NCBI GenBank assembly: GCA_947034885.2 | Contig: OZ019759.1 | Span: forward strand, 1,552,501-1,616,500 | DNA from: Thuidium tamariscinum | Taxonomy: Eukaryota > Streptophyta > Bryopsida > Hypnales > Thuidiaceae | Direction of reading: 5' to 3' | Length of the DNA: 64,000 nt | Shown: piece after piece, positions 41,878 through 54,201 of the stretch | Layout: every line of letters begins with the position of its first letter | Numbering within the stretch: position 1 is the first letter of the stretch | The notes under the pieces: model-generated | Told to the model about the DNA's origin: nothing | The model's input: the letters and a program-made list of their open reading frames with translations, nothing else | The model's database searches: none | Made by a program: the position numbers and the translations under genes

Positions 41878-44790
41878 AAAGTTATGTTCGAATATCTTGT
41901 TGCATAGAGTATCTGAAATGGTAATGTTCGTGGGGACAATTTGGCAGTGGATATTGGACAAAGTATGGGAAAGTTATGGAAGTCATAATCAGGAAAGTGT
42001 TTTGGCGGACTACACCAGTGCACAACGTAAAGCGAGAGTGAGGTAAATGTGAGTAGATTTAACCGTAGGGGACAACATACGTAGGAATGAAGTGGGACTT
42101 ACAGAATTTAGTACCAGACTGGACAGAGGTTTGTTTAAGTCAGGCCGAGCGTTGCAGCCGCTAAAATTCCAAATGCCTTTTTAATGTGGTAAGCGTACGT
42201 GGAGCGACCTAATTCTGCCCATTGAGGATAGCAAAAATAAATTCTCTGACAAAGACTTTGCACAAAGAAGTGACTCCGGCTGGAGATTAGATAATGAAGA
42301 ATACCTCTTGAGTGCAAGAGTTTTAGAGAGGGAAGTGTGATTGAAGTTCTGTTAGCAATTGGAAAGAGAAGTAGTCATTTTGCAATAGGGTAGAAGTTGA
42401 AGTGTGACAATGACCTCAAGAGACTAAAATGTAAAAATCGTTTTGTGAACTTGCAATTTTGACAGAAGTGTGTTTCGAGTTGCGTACTGGTAGAAGTGGT
42501 CATGGAGAGTACGACAGAGGAAGGCTACGACAACTGAGGTACGCTCTTTCAATTATAAGTAGGAGTTGTTTTGTTCTGAGCGTCATGGAGCATAAAGAAG
42601 TACAGGAGTTGCTTTGCTCTGTGTAGTCTAGGCGAATATGAGATTTCTGTAGGTTAACGTCGTGATTTTAACGATGCGGGAAATGAACAATGAAGGCATA
42701 GAGTTTTCAGGGAGTTCTAGTGCATGGATTTGGAGAGTTCGCGTCAACGGTTAGGTGGTAGGTGGTTTTCGGCATTGGTCGCGGATGCTTCTTCCGTAAC
42801 TGGTCTAACCAGAACGGAGGAGCACCAGGAAGTAGTCGTTGTGGAAGGTCAATGGAGATTACTGTTTCGGAATTTGGGGAGGTATTTGTCAATGCCAAGG
42901 AAAAGGTGCACAAACTTTGTTTGAAAAGTTGGTTTTGTTTCATTAACTTAATATTGAATAGTTCTAGACATTGGTAGTTGTGTTGTCAGCCTTGTACAAG
43001 TTCTGAAAGGAAATTGGGAAATGCTTGTGTAAGTCGCAGGTGACGTCAAAGATCTTCAGAGAAGGCATAGTACAACATGCAAAAGAAATAGAGAGAAATG
43101 CACTGGAAGGAAGCGGAGGGCTCAATACAGATGGAGAAGTCCAAAGTAGGCATTGACTTGTGAGTAAGAAGTAGATTTAATTGAACCGTAATGTCCTGTA
43201 AATCTAGTTGAGTAGAAGGTAAGAGGAGTCGAGGGCAATTGAAAGGATACAAAATAAGAAGTGTCCTCCAGCCCGCAGGTGGAGAACCGTAGTGTGCATG
43301 TCAGAGTCGTAAGAGTCCTGATGAGTGAAGAGTCCATGTCTACAAAATACCTTTCTATTGATATATGACACACTTCCTAACTCCAAAAATTGCAGTGGGA
43401 AATTGCTGCCAAAGTTGGCTGTTCACTACGCGCAACGCGCAAAGAAAACGCGCACAAAAACGTGGCAAAAAAAACCACAGAAAATTTTCTGCGCAGTTTT
43501 TTTCAACCATGTTTTGTTATAGTGGAAGGAACTATGACCACAGGGTTCCAAGTGCTTCAAGAAAGCAGCACAACAGTCAAATGTTTTGCAGTTTCATAGA
43601 CACATCATTGCTTGAACACTCCATCCTAGTGTTGTCCATGCGCTACTGGGAATGTGACTGTATTATACAAATCCTCTGACCACACATATTACATGAACGC
43701 CATTTCATGTGTTTCAATAGAAACTTGTCGAAAGTGTATACTAGAAGTTTTCTAAAGCATGTTGACGCCTACAGTGTTATTATATTATATTTACATAACA
43801 AAAATTTGAAATTCAGACATGGAAAATTATGGTTCTGGAATGCTTTCACTGCAAACGTCTTAACTACTTGCAAACAGTGTACTTAGCTTGGCACACAACG
43901 TTGCCCCTATGAACCTATCACATGTTTAAAACACATCTACAAAAACAAAAAGTTCTAACAACATACTTTAATTATAGTCCGCATGCGCTAGGAGGCCTAA
44001 GTGGACCACCGCACCCTTAGTTACCGCTAGATCTTCTGCACAATGTAGCCTATATCGACATCGTTGTCCATTGCCGAAACTGTCACAGTCAGTATTCACC
44101 TTCATTCACGAGAATGACATGTGTCTTCATTTCTACTTAGAGTTGTCTTATTTCTTTGCTGATGCAACTTGGAAGTCAGGAATCCAATTAGTCATAATAA
44201 TCACATAACCTTATAATGCTACAATTATAAAAGTATTTGTCATAGTTGACTGATGGTGATGTGGAGGCTTTTCATTAAACCAGTGCAGCAGTTCTAGAGG
44301 AACAATAAAGCTATTGTTTCTTTATTTCTAATGTGAGCTCTATTAGTTTTGTTTCAGACAAGCAACTTTGTTGTACCGCAAAACCTTATTACCTTTCCAA
44401 AAGGTGTCTTCGACATGGTTGACAAGCCGACTGATTTTGTGACTACTAACTTGAGAACATGACGACCCCGACGTCATGGCTACATTGACGACTCCCCTCC
44501 GTCACGAATGGACGGATTAGGCTGCAGTACTTCATGTCAATTTTTTACACCAAATTCAGTTGTAGCTTTGCAACAACTAAATTCGTTTTATTTGGAGTGT
44601 CATTAAGTTACAAACGGGCATGCGGGTTTTGGCTACTTTCGGATAATATATGATGTAACTCCGTGCTACCATTCTATTCTCTTTTATGTGAACAAACGCA
44701 ACAAAGCGCGTGAATTGCATTCAGGACTTGCTTCCTTAAATTTATCTATTTCAAACATCAAGGGCTTCCTTACAACAAGAGCATTCTAGT
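41878..44790. other. no recognisable feature
   Basis: Long AT-rich stretch. Frames of 60-104 codons on both strands show no domain. A CACTA...TAGTG pair at 43425-43523 lacks matching flanks and was not called. Confidence 0.4.
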
Positions 44791-44920
44791 TTTCTAATCA
44801 ACCGAGAGGTAAAATATGGTTACACTTCCAACATGACACATCTTAACACAACTTTGAAACTCAATTCTCGTGAATGCGATTGCAAATAACATAAACTTAC
44901 CTGGACAGGAGTAGGACTTC

Positions 44921-46640
44921 CTACACGTATAGGTGGTAGCTCGATGAATCGATGGCACCATTTTTGTCCACTGATGCATAGACGTCCGTGCCGTGCACGA
45001 CGTTGTTGCCGCTGCCATCAACAACATTTTGAATTGACTCCAAAGCTTTTTTTAAAGACTTAGGGGTAGGGTTGTTGGCTTTCTGCAAACCTAGCGGTGA
45101 ACCTTGTGCCGCCATCATTGAGGTGGGTCTCCTGTCGGGCTCGCTAGCTTCTTCAATAGGGGGAATAAAAGAGTTTGTCAGAGTTTGCACGACTGACTCA
45201 ACAAAAGCATTCACCTCTTCAGACGTGCATTTACTGTCTTCATGTATTACGGTAGGGACGCTGTTCTTCGTCTAGAAAATGGGGACCTGCTGATCTCGCT
45301 GCTCACTTGGAACGTTTTGATTTCTACCTCGGCCGCTCAGGAAATCCACAAATATAGCCTCCAAAGGCTCCTAGTAGGCGCCAATTCTGTTTTGATGCAT
45401 GAGCATGCTCTCCTCCATGGCAATCATGTGTATGCGCATATGTTCAATGTCAGCCAAATGGTCCACTAGAGCGCATCGTCTCTCCTCTTCTTGGCGAGCA
45501 AATTCTTGAGCCACCACAGCGTCCACTTCCATAGCAAATGGTGGCCGCTTGTTCAACAACGTCTGTACAAAGCCAACTACATTTAGTAGAGTAATTTCTA
45601 ATGTACACATTGTACACTTAAAAAATATGTACCCATGCCTTGGAAGACGCCAACATATGAACTGATTAGCTGCTCTATCAAACGTAGCACTGATGAGTGG
45701 CGTCTTTTGTAACGTGACAAAATGAATTGACTTTCAGAATATGGTCCTCCTCTAAAAATTTTCAATGAAAATGCAAACAAGGAACTAACCAGATGTACAA
45801 GCATGTCTTTCTTGATTGCCTGCAATTGCAATGCCTTGGACCCTTCTCCTTTGAAATTGAATGCATGTATTTGGATTTGATCTCGGCTGTAGGTGTTTGC
45901 TGTTTCGCCACTAAAATGTTCCACTGATCACAGTCTACCTCAGCTGATCATTTCTTTCCACCATCAATGAGTTGATTTACCTTCCAACAACTATGAATGA
46001 GTGCCTTTGTTATGAGAGGACCCAACCACTAATCACAGATCTTAGTGGATGGTCCCACAAATTGCCAATCTGCAAAGACAAGAGTTTAGTATAAATTCAT
46101 AAGTCTGCCTACGAAGACAGCATCCACTCAACGAATCTTTCATAGAAGGTTGTTCTGTTTAAGCGACTCGGAATTCAGTGATTGTCAGAGAAGTTATTGT
46201 ATTCTCAGACATTGTTGCACTTTATCTTTGCAATATACTAAAAACAAGACGGGTGCAATTGCAAAATATAAACAATAAGATATTTAGAACAAATGCAGGC
46301 ATAAACTACCATGTTATGCTGAACATTGTTTGTAACTGACCTGCATAGATTCGCTGAAAGAAATGGCATCGGTTTCCTTTCTCCTGCTAGTCCCAGCCCT
46401 TCGTGAGATCCAAATCTGCTAAAAACAGTCTCACATCTTGTCGCAAGGACTTCATCATGCGTCCATTTGGAAAGCCTATGTCATCAACCGTTATGGGTTT
46501 CTTCATCGATGAGCAACTCGCATCCACGAAACGCACCACCGATTCTTCTAAGTCATGGTCATCTAGACTATTATGAAGAGCGTCGTCATCTGAGTCGTCT
46601 ACCTTGCCCGATCCGACGCTGGAATTACATTGAACGTTTT
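44921..46640 (-). pseudogene. broken multi-exon gene, function not recognised
   Basis: Reading the minus strand, exon-like blocks lie at about 46640-46347 (acidic DDSDDDALH, then FFQRIYAG before a donor), 46079-45967 (GPLITKALIHSCWK, then GTAAAT), 45930-45793 (FNFKGEGSKALQLQ) and 45610-44921 (a long block with a Glu-rich helix ARQEEERR and later TNSFIPPIEEASE). The last block is one frame with TAG at 45371-45373 and 45272-45274; TAG also occurs at 46029 and 46387. I recognise no domain. The structure suggests an accessory gene of a DNA transposon or a decayed host gene. Exon limits are approximate. Confidence 0.4.
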
Positions 46641-46679
46641 AGAAAATCAATGAAAGACAATGAAAAAGTCTCAGAGATC

Positions 46680-49398
46680 ATGTAGGGTAAGTGCAAGGAA
46701 CACATGCAAAGTGAAGGTATGACCTTTGTATTGAATCCGAGCAAGTTGGTAGAGTAAACAACCATTCAAAAAGAAATATCTTGTGCTTGACTTCATGAAG
46801 CGGCCAGTCACCTTCTATGATGTGCACACATACGTCAATGTGGACACAAGTATGTTTATCTGAAATGTCACAAAGGCAATGTATTTATGCACAGATCCGT
46901 ACTTGTATATGTCATCTACGTTGTCAGGGGCTGTGAGCCCCCGATTTGTCACCAGGGACTCACGGGTTCTTTTTTCGAATTCCTACATAATCTAAGGCAT
47001 AATTAGGCTCGTAAAACCCACAAAAGGGCATTAGACCGGTATTGGCATTACACATACCAATATGCCATTTGGTCATTAGAGGGGGTTTAGGATAGTTTGC
47101 ATCCAAAACAGGCCTTGTCTTAGCTAAATAGACGCCAAATTGATAGTGATGTGCAGGATTAGGGTAAGAAGCCTAAAAAGGCCCTAGCTAGGTTAGAAAG
47201 TCCTCACGGGGGAATCTAGAAGGGATCCCCCACTCCCCATAGCATCGAAGAGAATATGGGCGGAATACTAACCTTGAAATGCAGGTACCAAGCGATTTCT
47301 TAATTCTAGGAGCATGCAGTAGGGATCAGGGTTTTCTCTGGCGACAACCAGACGTCACACGACGTCTAGTGGATACCCTCGTGACGTCCAATAGAGTCAA
47401 AGTTACCTTTGACTTTTAAAAATTTACCACACGATAAATAACGCCACTTGGATGCCATGTGGCATCCACATGTTACATTTTGGAGGTGCATGCGGATCTA
47501 AAAAAGATAGGGTGGAAGCACACTACCCCCCCTAAAAAGTACGTCAAAAAAGTACTTTCGGGGGAGGTACTGAAGTTTGAGTACTTTTTCAAATTGAAGA
47601 ATTAAACAATTTTGGCTTGTAATCATATGAATTGTATGAGTTACCTTGTGAAGTTTTGTAATCAATGGCCATCACAGATAGAAAATGGTTTTCCAGAGCT
47701 AGCGAAAGTACTTTTTGAGAATTAAAAGTACGTCAAATTTGTCAAAAAAATGGAAAGTACTTTGTCCAGGAAAATCAAACAATGAACTTCAAGGGGGTTT
47801 TATATACTTCAATATATAATTAGTTGTGCGAGGAATTCCTAGTCATACATAGAGCGTAGTTGCGTTTTATGCTGCAATTTTGGAGCTTATGTGGCATTCC
47901 CTTCTACATTAAAAAACGAATAGAAAATGAAGTGTTTATACTTATTCTTTGGTTCTGGAAGCATCATTCCCATGCACTCTAGGATGGCTAACGGTATAAT
48001 CCCTGAAAATAGGTATTTAGGAGAAGATATAAAATTCCCCGCCGCTACAGATAAAAGTATTATAATGTATTGTAAGTACATGGAGTACATTCTAAGTTAA
48101 TCTCTGCCGTTCATTCCATAGTTCTCTTAGATCTGAACCGTACATTATCGGATTAGATCCTATTATTGTGGATCTAATATCGCCGCCGCCGTCATTGTCA
48201 CTCTCATTTTGTCTGGACCTTGCGTAGACTGTGCTACCCCATGCAATCAGTTTTATTCCTTGTCTACAGCACTTGAGTATGGATGTAGAGCGTGGGCGTA
48301 TGTTTATGATTGTTGTGCACCGTTTGGATTTCTTGTGTGGGACTTAGTTCTGCACAATTCATAAGGTCGTGCGTACCAGTTCCTGACTTCCTAGTAATCT
48401 CATTCAAGATGGAACTGCACACAGTTAATTAGTAGCTTCAATGTTGAAGTTGATTTGGAGCAAAAGCGCGGTGCAAACTTCTTTCTACGGTGCACGTGAA
48501 AATCTTGCGAGTGAAGTTGGATCTGTTGATTTGGGAGACTCTAGGCCAGAGGATTCTACTTTCTACAGTGCACGGCAATTCCAGTCCAAGTGAGTTTGTG
48601 AATCACTGTGTTTTCTTTGTCGTTCTTCCGTTGTCAAGGAAGCAAAATAATCTGAAGGATGTATAAGGTTCCGATTACGTTATTGTCTCTTCTGGATCCT
48701 CTAATTCAAGACTAATATTGTCAATGTTAGTACAAGGAAGGTCATAATGCAAGCTCTTGAATACGTCGACCGGGCCTATTTTTTCAAACAACCTGATCTA
48801 AAAAGAACATCTAGACCTACTATTGGCGTGTCTTACTGTAGTCTCTAAGAATCCGTAGAACAATATGTTCATCTGTATGCTTTGGCCAGGTAGATAGATA
48901 TGACACTGAGGCTTAGGATCTTGAAGGCTTTCACATGTCACATGTGTTACAAGTTTTAAGAAAACTTTGGTCCTCTAGTCCTGATTTTGTAGGCACTTTC
49001 TTGTGAAACTTTTTTTTTCTGTGTTGTGATATTAGGTTTTCTGTCGTGGTATATCCTCTTAGAAGAAGGATGACACCATTCTCATTACTCTTGGCACAAA
49101 TGGTGCAGGTGTACGTACTTATGATCGATGTAGAACAAATTATCACGACACACAACCGAATATCACAACACAGAAAGCAAGAAGGTATTGCAGAAGACAC
49201 TCAACATTCTTGTTCTGAAGTAAGTTATTTTTGTGATGTGTATTTTTCAATTGGTTCGCACATGTGGTCATTCGTTCATGTGTCATGACAAATAATTGAA
49301 CTAGATGCACATTTGTAATGAAGTTGTGACTTTTACTTTTTTTATGAATATCCTTTCATTAATTTTTCATTACTTATTTTGAGTGTCTTGGTACGCAG
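46680..49398. other. no gene recognised; GTAC-rich patch near 47.5-47.8 kb
   Basis: Frames here are short and lack domains. Between 47529 and 47770 the motif AAGTACTTT and variants (AAAGTACGTCAAA) recur several times, like the GTAC-rich block at 51.0-51.6 kb. The block around 46930-47330 has LTR-like C/G runs, but no partner was found. Confidence 0.4.
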
Positions 49399-52300
49399 GG
49401 TTGCAGTGCCGTTTTCTCAACCTCTTGTATATTCTTCAACATTACACCTCAATGTCTATAGACAAAAGTTCTCCAAATTCTCCCTTTGTCCAGACACTTA
49501 TTACAGAATACTACCATGAAAAGCAACCTGCACCACTAATGCAGCAATTGATAACAAACTACTTTCCGTATTCTATCAGCTCTAGTGATACAGAGAGTTT
49601 GAATTCCCAGTTCAGTAGCTTGCATCCAAGTATTCCTACTGTCCACAACTCTCACATTTCAGGTACACCAACCTCAAAGGTTGGAAATATTTCTTGGTAC
49701 CTGAATTTCTCAAACACCGAAGCTCATTCGGGCCACAAACGTGTGGCCAAAGGTCCGGAGTCATTGTTTCCTGCCCCTGTCTCCCATCCACCTAAGGCAA
49801 TTGAGGAATCTACACAATCAAGAGTGGATTCTTCCAACTCGGTGAGTGTTTTGCACCCCCAATACATGACCTAATTGTCTTTCTTTTTAATCATGTTAGC
49901 ATCTACCTTGGTGTACTTTTTGAATTCTTATTACATTGTATTTACAATCTATCCAATCTCTACTTAAGGTCCTTACCTATGGTCTTCAAGGTTTTTGTAT
50001 ATATGTGTGGCATATCTGAGTACTAAGATATGATATTGTGTTTGTATTTATTCACTTTTTTCATGTAGGATGGGTAACACTGCCAAGCGAAAGAGAGCTA
50101 GGGATGGGGTCATTCGGCCTGGTCCTGCTCAGAGAGCCTCGCAAGCAAAGTTGTTGGAGGTGCAGAGGTGAGAGAAAATAGAGCGCGACCCTATATACCA
50201 ACGTACACATAGAGAACGACTTCGCATTCAAGAAGAGCAGCTGCCCTTTTGGCCAGAGAGAATGCTAAAGGAGAGGAAGATGTCATCTCCTTCAGGGATT
50301 CGTCCAGAATTTCACAAAGAATCTTACAATGCATACAAGGAGAGCTGAGTAATTGTCCTGGTCCACTAAGCAGGCAACATGTTATAGAGAAGGTCATCCG
50401 GCACAATACGGTTTCAACCCTCCTACCGTACTATTATCCCTGTCCTAGTGAGGCTAAGAGTATTCACATGTTCCTTAATAGTTTTAAGGCTGAGTTACAA
50501 GCCCTTGCTATTCCTTTCTCAAACCATATGCTTTCTAGAAAGGGTGCATTGTTGGATGCAGCAGTGAGGGAGGGGGTAGGTGGTGTCAGAGCATTGGCGA
50601 GGGTACTTGGAATAAAGCCAGACAACATTATGGCGGCTTTGGATAGACAATCTTCTGGAATATCAGAAGGGTCATCTAGATTCACTCTTCTCCAAAGGCA
50701 GAAAAGGGATGATGGTACAAGTGCATATACCATTTTAATGGTGCAAACTTGGTGGCATGAAAACACTAGAGTGAGCTCTAACAAGAAGGACGTGGTCAAC
50801 AAGGACGGGGGAGACAAGAAGGGAGGTCTGACCCATGCAAAACATTACCTTACTATCACATAGGTTCTTATTTCTCATCTCTTCTTCATGTCCTCTTCTT
50901 GTTTGGCATATTTTCAATGAACTTTTTTTTCTGAAATCTCTAATCAGTTTAGCAACAATATACATTAGTTTTTAAGATTAATTTCCCTTAGGTCCTTGAC
51001 TAATTGATTAATAGATGTACAACTACATTTTACACTACATTGTATAAAAGGTATGTGTACATTATGTACGATATTTCAACCTAGTCTGTACTTTAAGGGT
51101 GTATATTATGTATATGGAGTGAGTACATAACTTAATTCATTCAGTAAGATTGTATAAATATACTTTAAAAGTACTTTGGAATACTATTCGTTCCTAGTAC
51201 TAGTATCCAGAGTACTTAACAAACATACATGTTCTACACGAAATAAATGTTTGTTGTACAAGAACTATTAATTGAGGTTTTCAGGAATACTTAATATACT
51301 TTAGAGACTATTAAAATTAATAATGTAATGAGAAAATGTACTCTTGGGTGTCCAAGGTTTACTTTCCAGTATTTCATAGTAATACATCAAGTACTTCTAA
51401 TTGTACTCGATGTATTTCAAGTATGTTCACCTAGTATAATTAGTATTGATCTACATCTTAAGGTTCACTAGAAGTACTATTGTGACTTTCAAAATCACTT
51501 CTTCATTTAGAACTAGTACATATAATGGTAGAAGGCTTCAGTTGTGGTACAACAAGTTGTATTCAAAGTACAATGTGTACTTTGACTACCAAACTAGTTT
51601 TTGACAATTAGACTAACACTACGTTTGTTTGTGCATGTGCAATCAGACTACATTTTTCTTACAGTTCACTGAAAAGCATCCTGAATGCAAAATTGCTCAG
51701 AGGGCTTTTGAAAAAATCAAGCCTTGGTATGTCCGGCCATTGAAAGAACGCAATGTATGCTGTTGCATTTACCATGTTGAGATGGACCTGATGAGAGTTG
51801 GGTTGAACGCCCTTAGAGACTTGGTGAGAGGACTGCATGCAAAATTACAGTGTTCGTGTTCTTGCCCAATTTGTTTAGGGTCTAAAGAAGAAGAGGTGCA
51901 ACCACCGTGTTGTGTTCATACAAGGAGCTACAAGCGACTGACTTCGTTGTGGACAGAGTGCGTGTGTCCCAAAGGAGAACTTGATCAATGGCACCGGTTG
52001 GAATGTGTCATGGGAACATGCAAGAACTGTGGTGTTGACCATATCCCACTTTGTTCTCAGGAGCTCTCTACATCTATGGACCACAAAGTTCGTTGAAGGT
52101 GCATTGGCTAGACAGTGTTTAGGCAATAGTTTCCTTGTGTTCTGCCTTGATGAAGCACATGTATTTTGATTCTTAATTAACAAAATATATTAGGCCTGAT
52201 AATCCCTTTTTTTGTGGCTTGCTATGTTTCTTGAAGGTGCGTTGAAAATGTTTTGAGTACATTACAGTGGGTACGAACTCAGAGACTGGAAAACAGAAGA

Positions 52301-54201
52301 AAAGGATTGATGAAGTTTTCAAGGAGACCAGTCCGAGAGAATTCATTTCATATTTGAAGCCCAAAGTGGCGGCTTTCATAAAGCCCAACTTCATTGCAAA
52401 TTGGCAAGACCAACAATGCAAAGAGATGATGGCCAATGTTCCAGAAGGGGTGCTCATTTCACACATTGACTTTACTGAGAACTATGATTTCCAGATTCGA
52501 AACGAGGTACAATCTATGTATTACATGTCTCAATCTGTGTCTTTGCTTGTTCACATTACCTTGAAAAAAGAGCGATGTGATGAAGGTGAACTTGTGATTA
52601 CCAAGCACACTCATTACTATGTCTCTGACGACAAGAAGCACGATTCACTATTTGTTCAACATTGTCTCCTTCTCCATTGGCAATGGGTTGTGAATACTGG
52701 AGAGAGGCCATCTGAGCACTGAGTGTTCAGCGATGGATGTGCTGGTCAATTCAAAGGGGCTACAGCTCTGTATTTTGTAGCTCGATATCCAAGTTTGACA
52801 GGAGGGTGCATCATGATGTGGAATTTTTTTGCCTCTGGTCATGGAAAGGGTAAACATGTGTACTCCAATTGCAATCTCATATATTCTATAATTTTTTTCT
52901 TTGTTATGCTCACTTCACTGATTCGGTTTGTTATGGTTTAGGACTGTCATCAATAATTATGCAACTTCTGATAATCGATGCAGGGGAATGGGATGGCGCA
53001 GGGGCCGTTGTGAAGCGTGCACTTCGACAAGAACAAATTAGGAACCCTGACTGCCCTTTGCAAAACGCTTATCAATGTGTTGAGTTTTTGCAAGAAGGAT
53101 TCTCCACCAGGCCTCGTAGTTTCTATGCATGCACTACTACTACCAACGTGGAGCGAACATTCTGGCACATTGGAGACTCTGAGGTTGATAGGCGGCGCAG
53201 CTTTGCATGCAATACCCTTCCTGGTTCCCGTTCCCTACACTCAGTCATGGGAAATTCATCTTCCGACAGTACACGCTTATTGGTGAGGAAGCTTTCCTGT
53301 TTCTGTCTTCCATGTATAGAGAAGGACTGGGAGAAATGCGAGCAAAAGGCCCACGTACGAGCATGGCGTGCTGTGAAGATGCAACCCTGAAGTGCCGACG
53401 CAGGACCTGAAGATCCAGAAGATCTTGATGACTTTGAGTTTGCAGGTATGAGTCATTCATAGTTTATTTGATTGTTCAATCTCTATCTAAGGAATTGAAT
53501 TGCCGTGTGTCATGGTACTTTGTTGCCAAACCTCTCCAGCTTCTTTTAGGCTCACCAGACTCATTCACTGGAATTACAAATCTTGAACAACCAAGAAGTT
53601 GTGATTTGTCCATGAATGCCTTCAATTTTTTTAATATATTTTTTGACAACAGTAGCCATTCGGTTCTTTGTTTTAAACCTTACTGCTACTAATCTCACTG
53701 CTCATATGTGTTCAAAAAGAGGACTCTTTGTATGATAATGGTTGAAATAGTCTTGACTGTACTGTGTGGTGACAATCCACAGCTTCCGGAGGTACTGGTG
53801 GGGAACTAGGCGACCTCGTAGAGGTTGGAGACAACTTTGTCGTTCCTGCTGAGTTCGACAATGATGACGGCGTCGATTTCTACATTCTCCAATGCCAGAG
53901 ACGCAAGTATCAACTCACAAGTCCGCTTCATTGCCCATGGGGTGGCGAATATGAGGCAAGTGACTATGTTATAGAAGGGACTTACTACAAGAAGTTCGGC
54001 CGTGAAGAAGAGACATACAAGTATTTGGAGAATTCTGTAATTGCTCATGTTGGCGCTCATCTAGTTCGAGCCTGCAAGTTCACTATGAAGCAAGCTTCCT
54101 ACCGGGTGAAGGGAGGTGAACTAGTTTACAAGATTGCCTCCGAAGTAATTGAAGTCATAAAGCAATCGCTGAGAGAGTGGATGGAACAGAACGATGAGTG
54201 A
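49399..54201 (+). pseudogene. DDE transposase gene (DFTEN / SDGCAGQFK / HGKG type), six exons, broken
   Basis: Exons inferred from splice sites and domain continuity: 49399-49841, 50069-50863, 51665-52098, 52268-52849, 52984-53445 and 53783-54201. The protein has a DNA-binding-like N part. Next is WWHENTRVSSNKKD, then a Cys-rich FTEKHPECK...CCCIYHVEMDLM segment and a Cys/His block. The catalytic core reads IDFTENYDF (Asp), FSDGCAGQFKG (Asp) and NFFASGHGKGEWDGAGAVVKR, and a C-terminal PCIEKDWEKC and PWGGEYEASD region follows. Proteins with these motifs are widespread in animal genomes as presumed DDE transposases. I cannot assign the superfamily name with certainty (Sola-like is possible). Stops at 50170 (TGA), 50861 (TAG), 52094 (TGA), 52720 (TGA) and 53388 (TGA) make it a pseudogene. 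Termini not found. Confidence 0.7.
50990..51600. repeat. GTAC-dense block in an intron of the DDE transposase gene
   Basis: AGTACTTT, GTACATTATGTAC and related motifs with a GTAC core recur dozens of times in about 600 bp. The block lies between donor 50864 and acceptor 51664, so it is intronic. The motifs are irregularly spaced and face both ways. Confidence 0.55.

Noticed and set aside
43425-43523. CACTA ... TAGTG pair about 100 bp apart
   Set aside because: Only five bases of inverted end match and the flanking trinucleotides (GTT, GAA) differ, so it is not supported as a CACTA element.
47332-47345. CAGGGTTTTC as a possible hAT end
   Set aside because: The only inverse partner I noticed (AAACCCTG near 55830) has no matching 8-bp flanks.
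49399-54201. KDZ (Kyakuja-Dileera-Zisupton) transposase
   Set aside because: The Cys-rich look suggested it at first, but the core motifs DFTEN, SDGCAGQFK and HGKG do not fit what I know of KDZ proteins.
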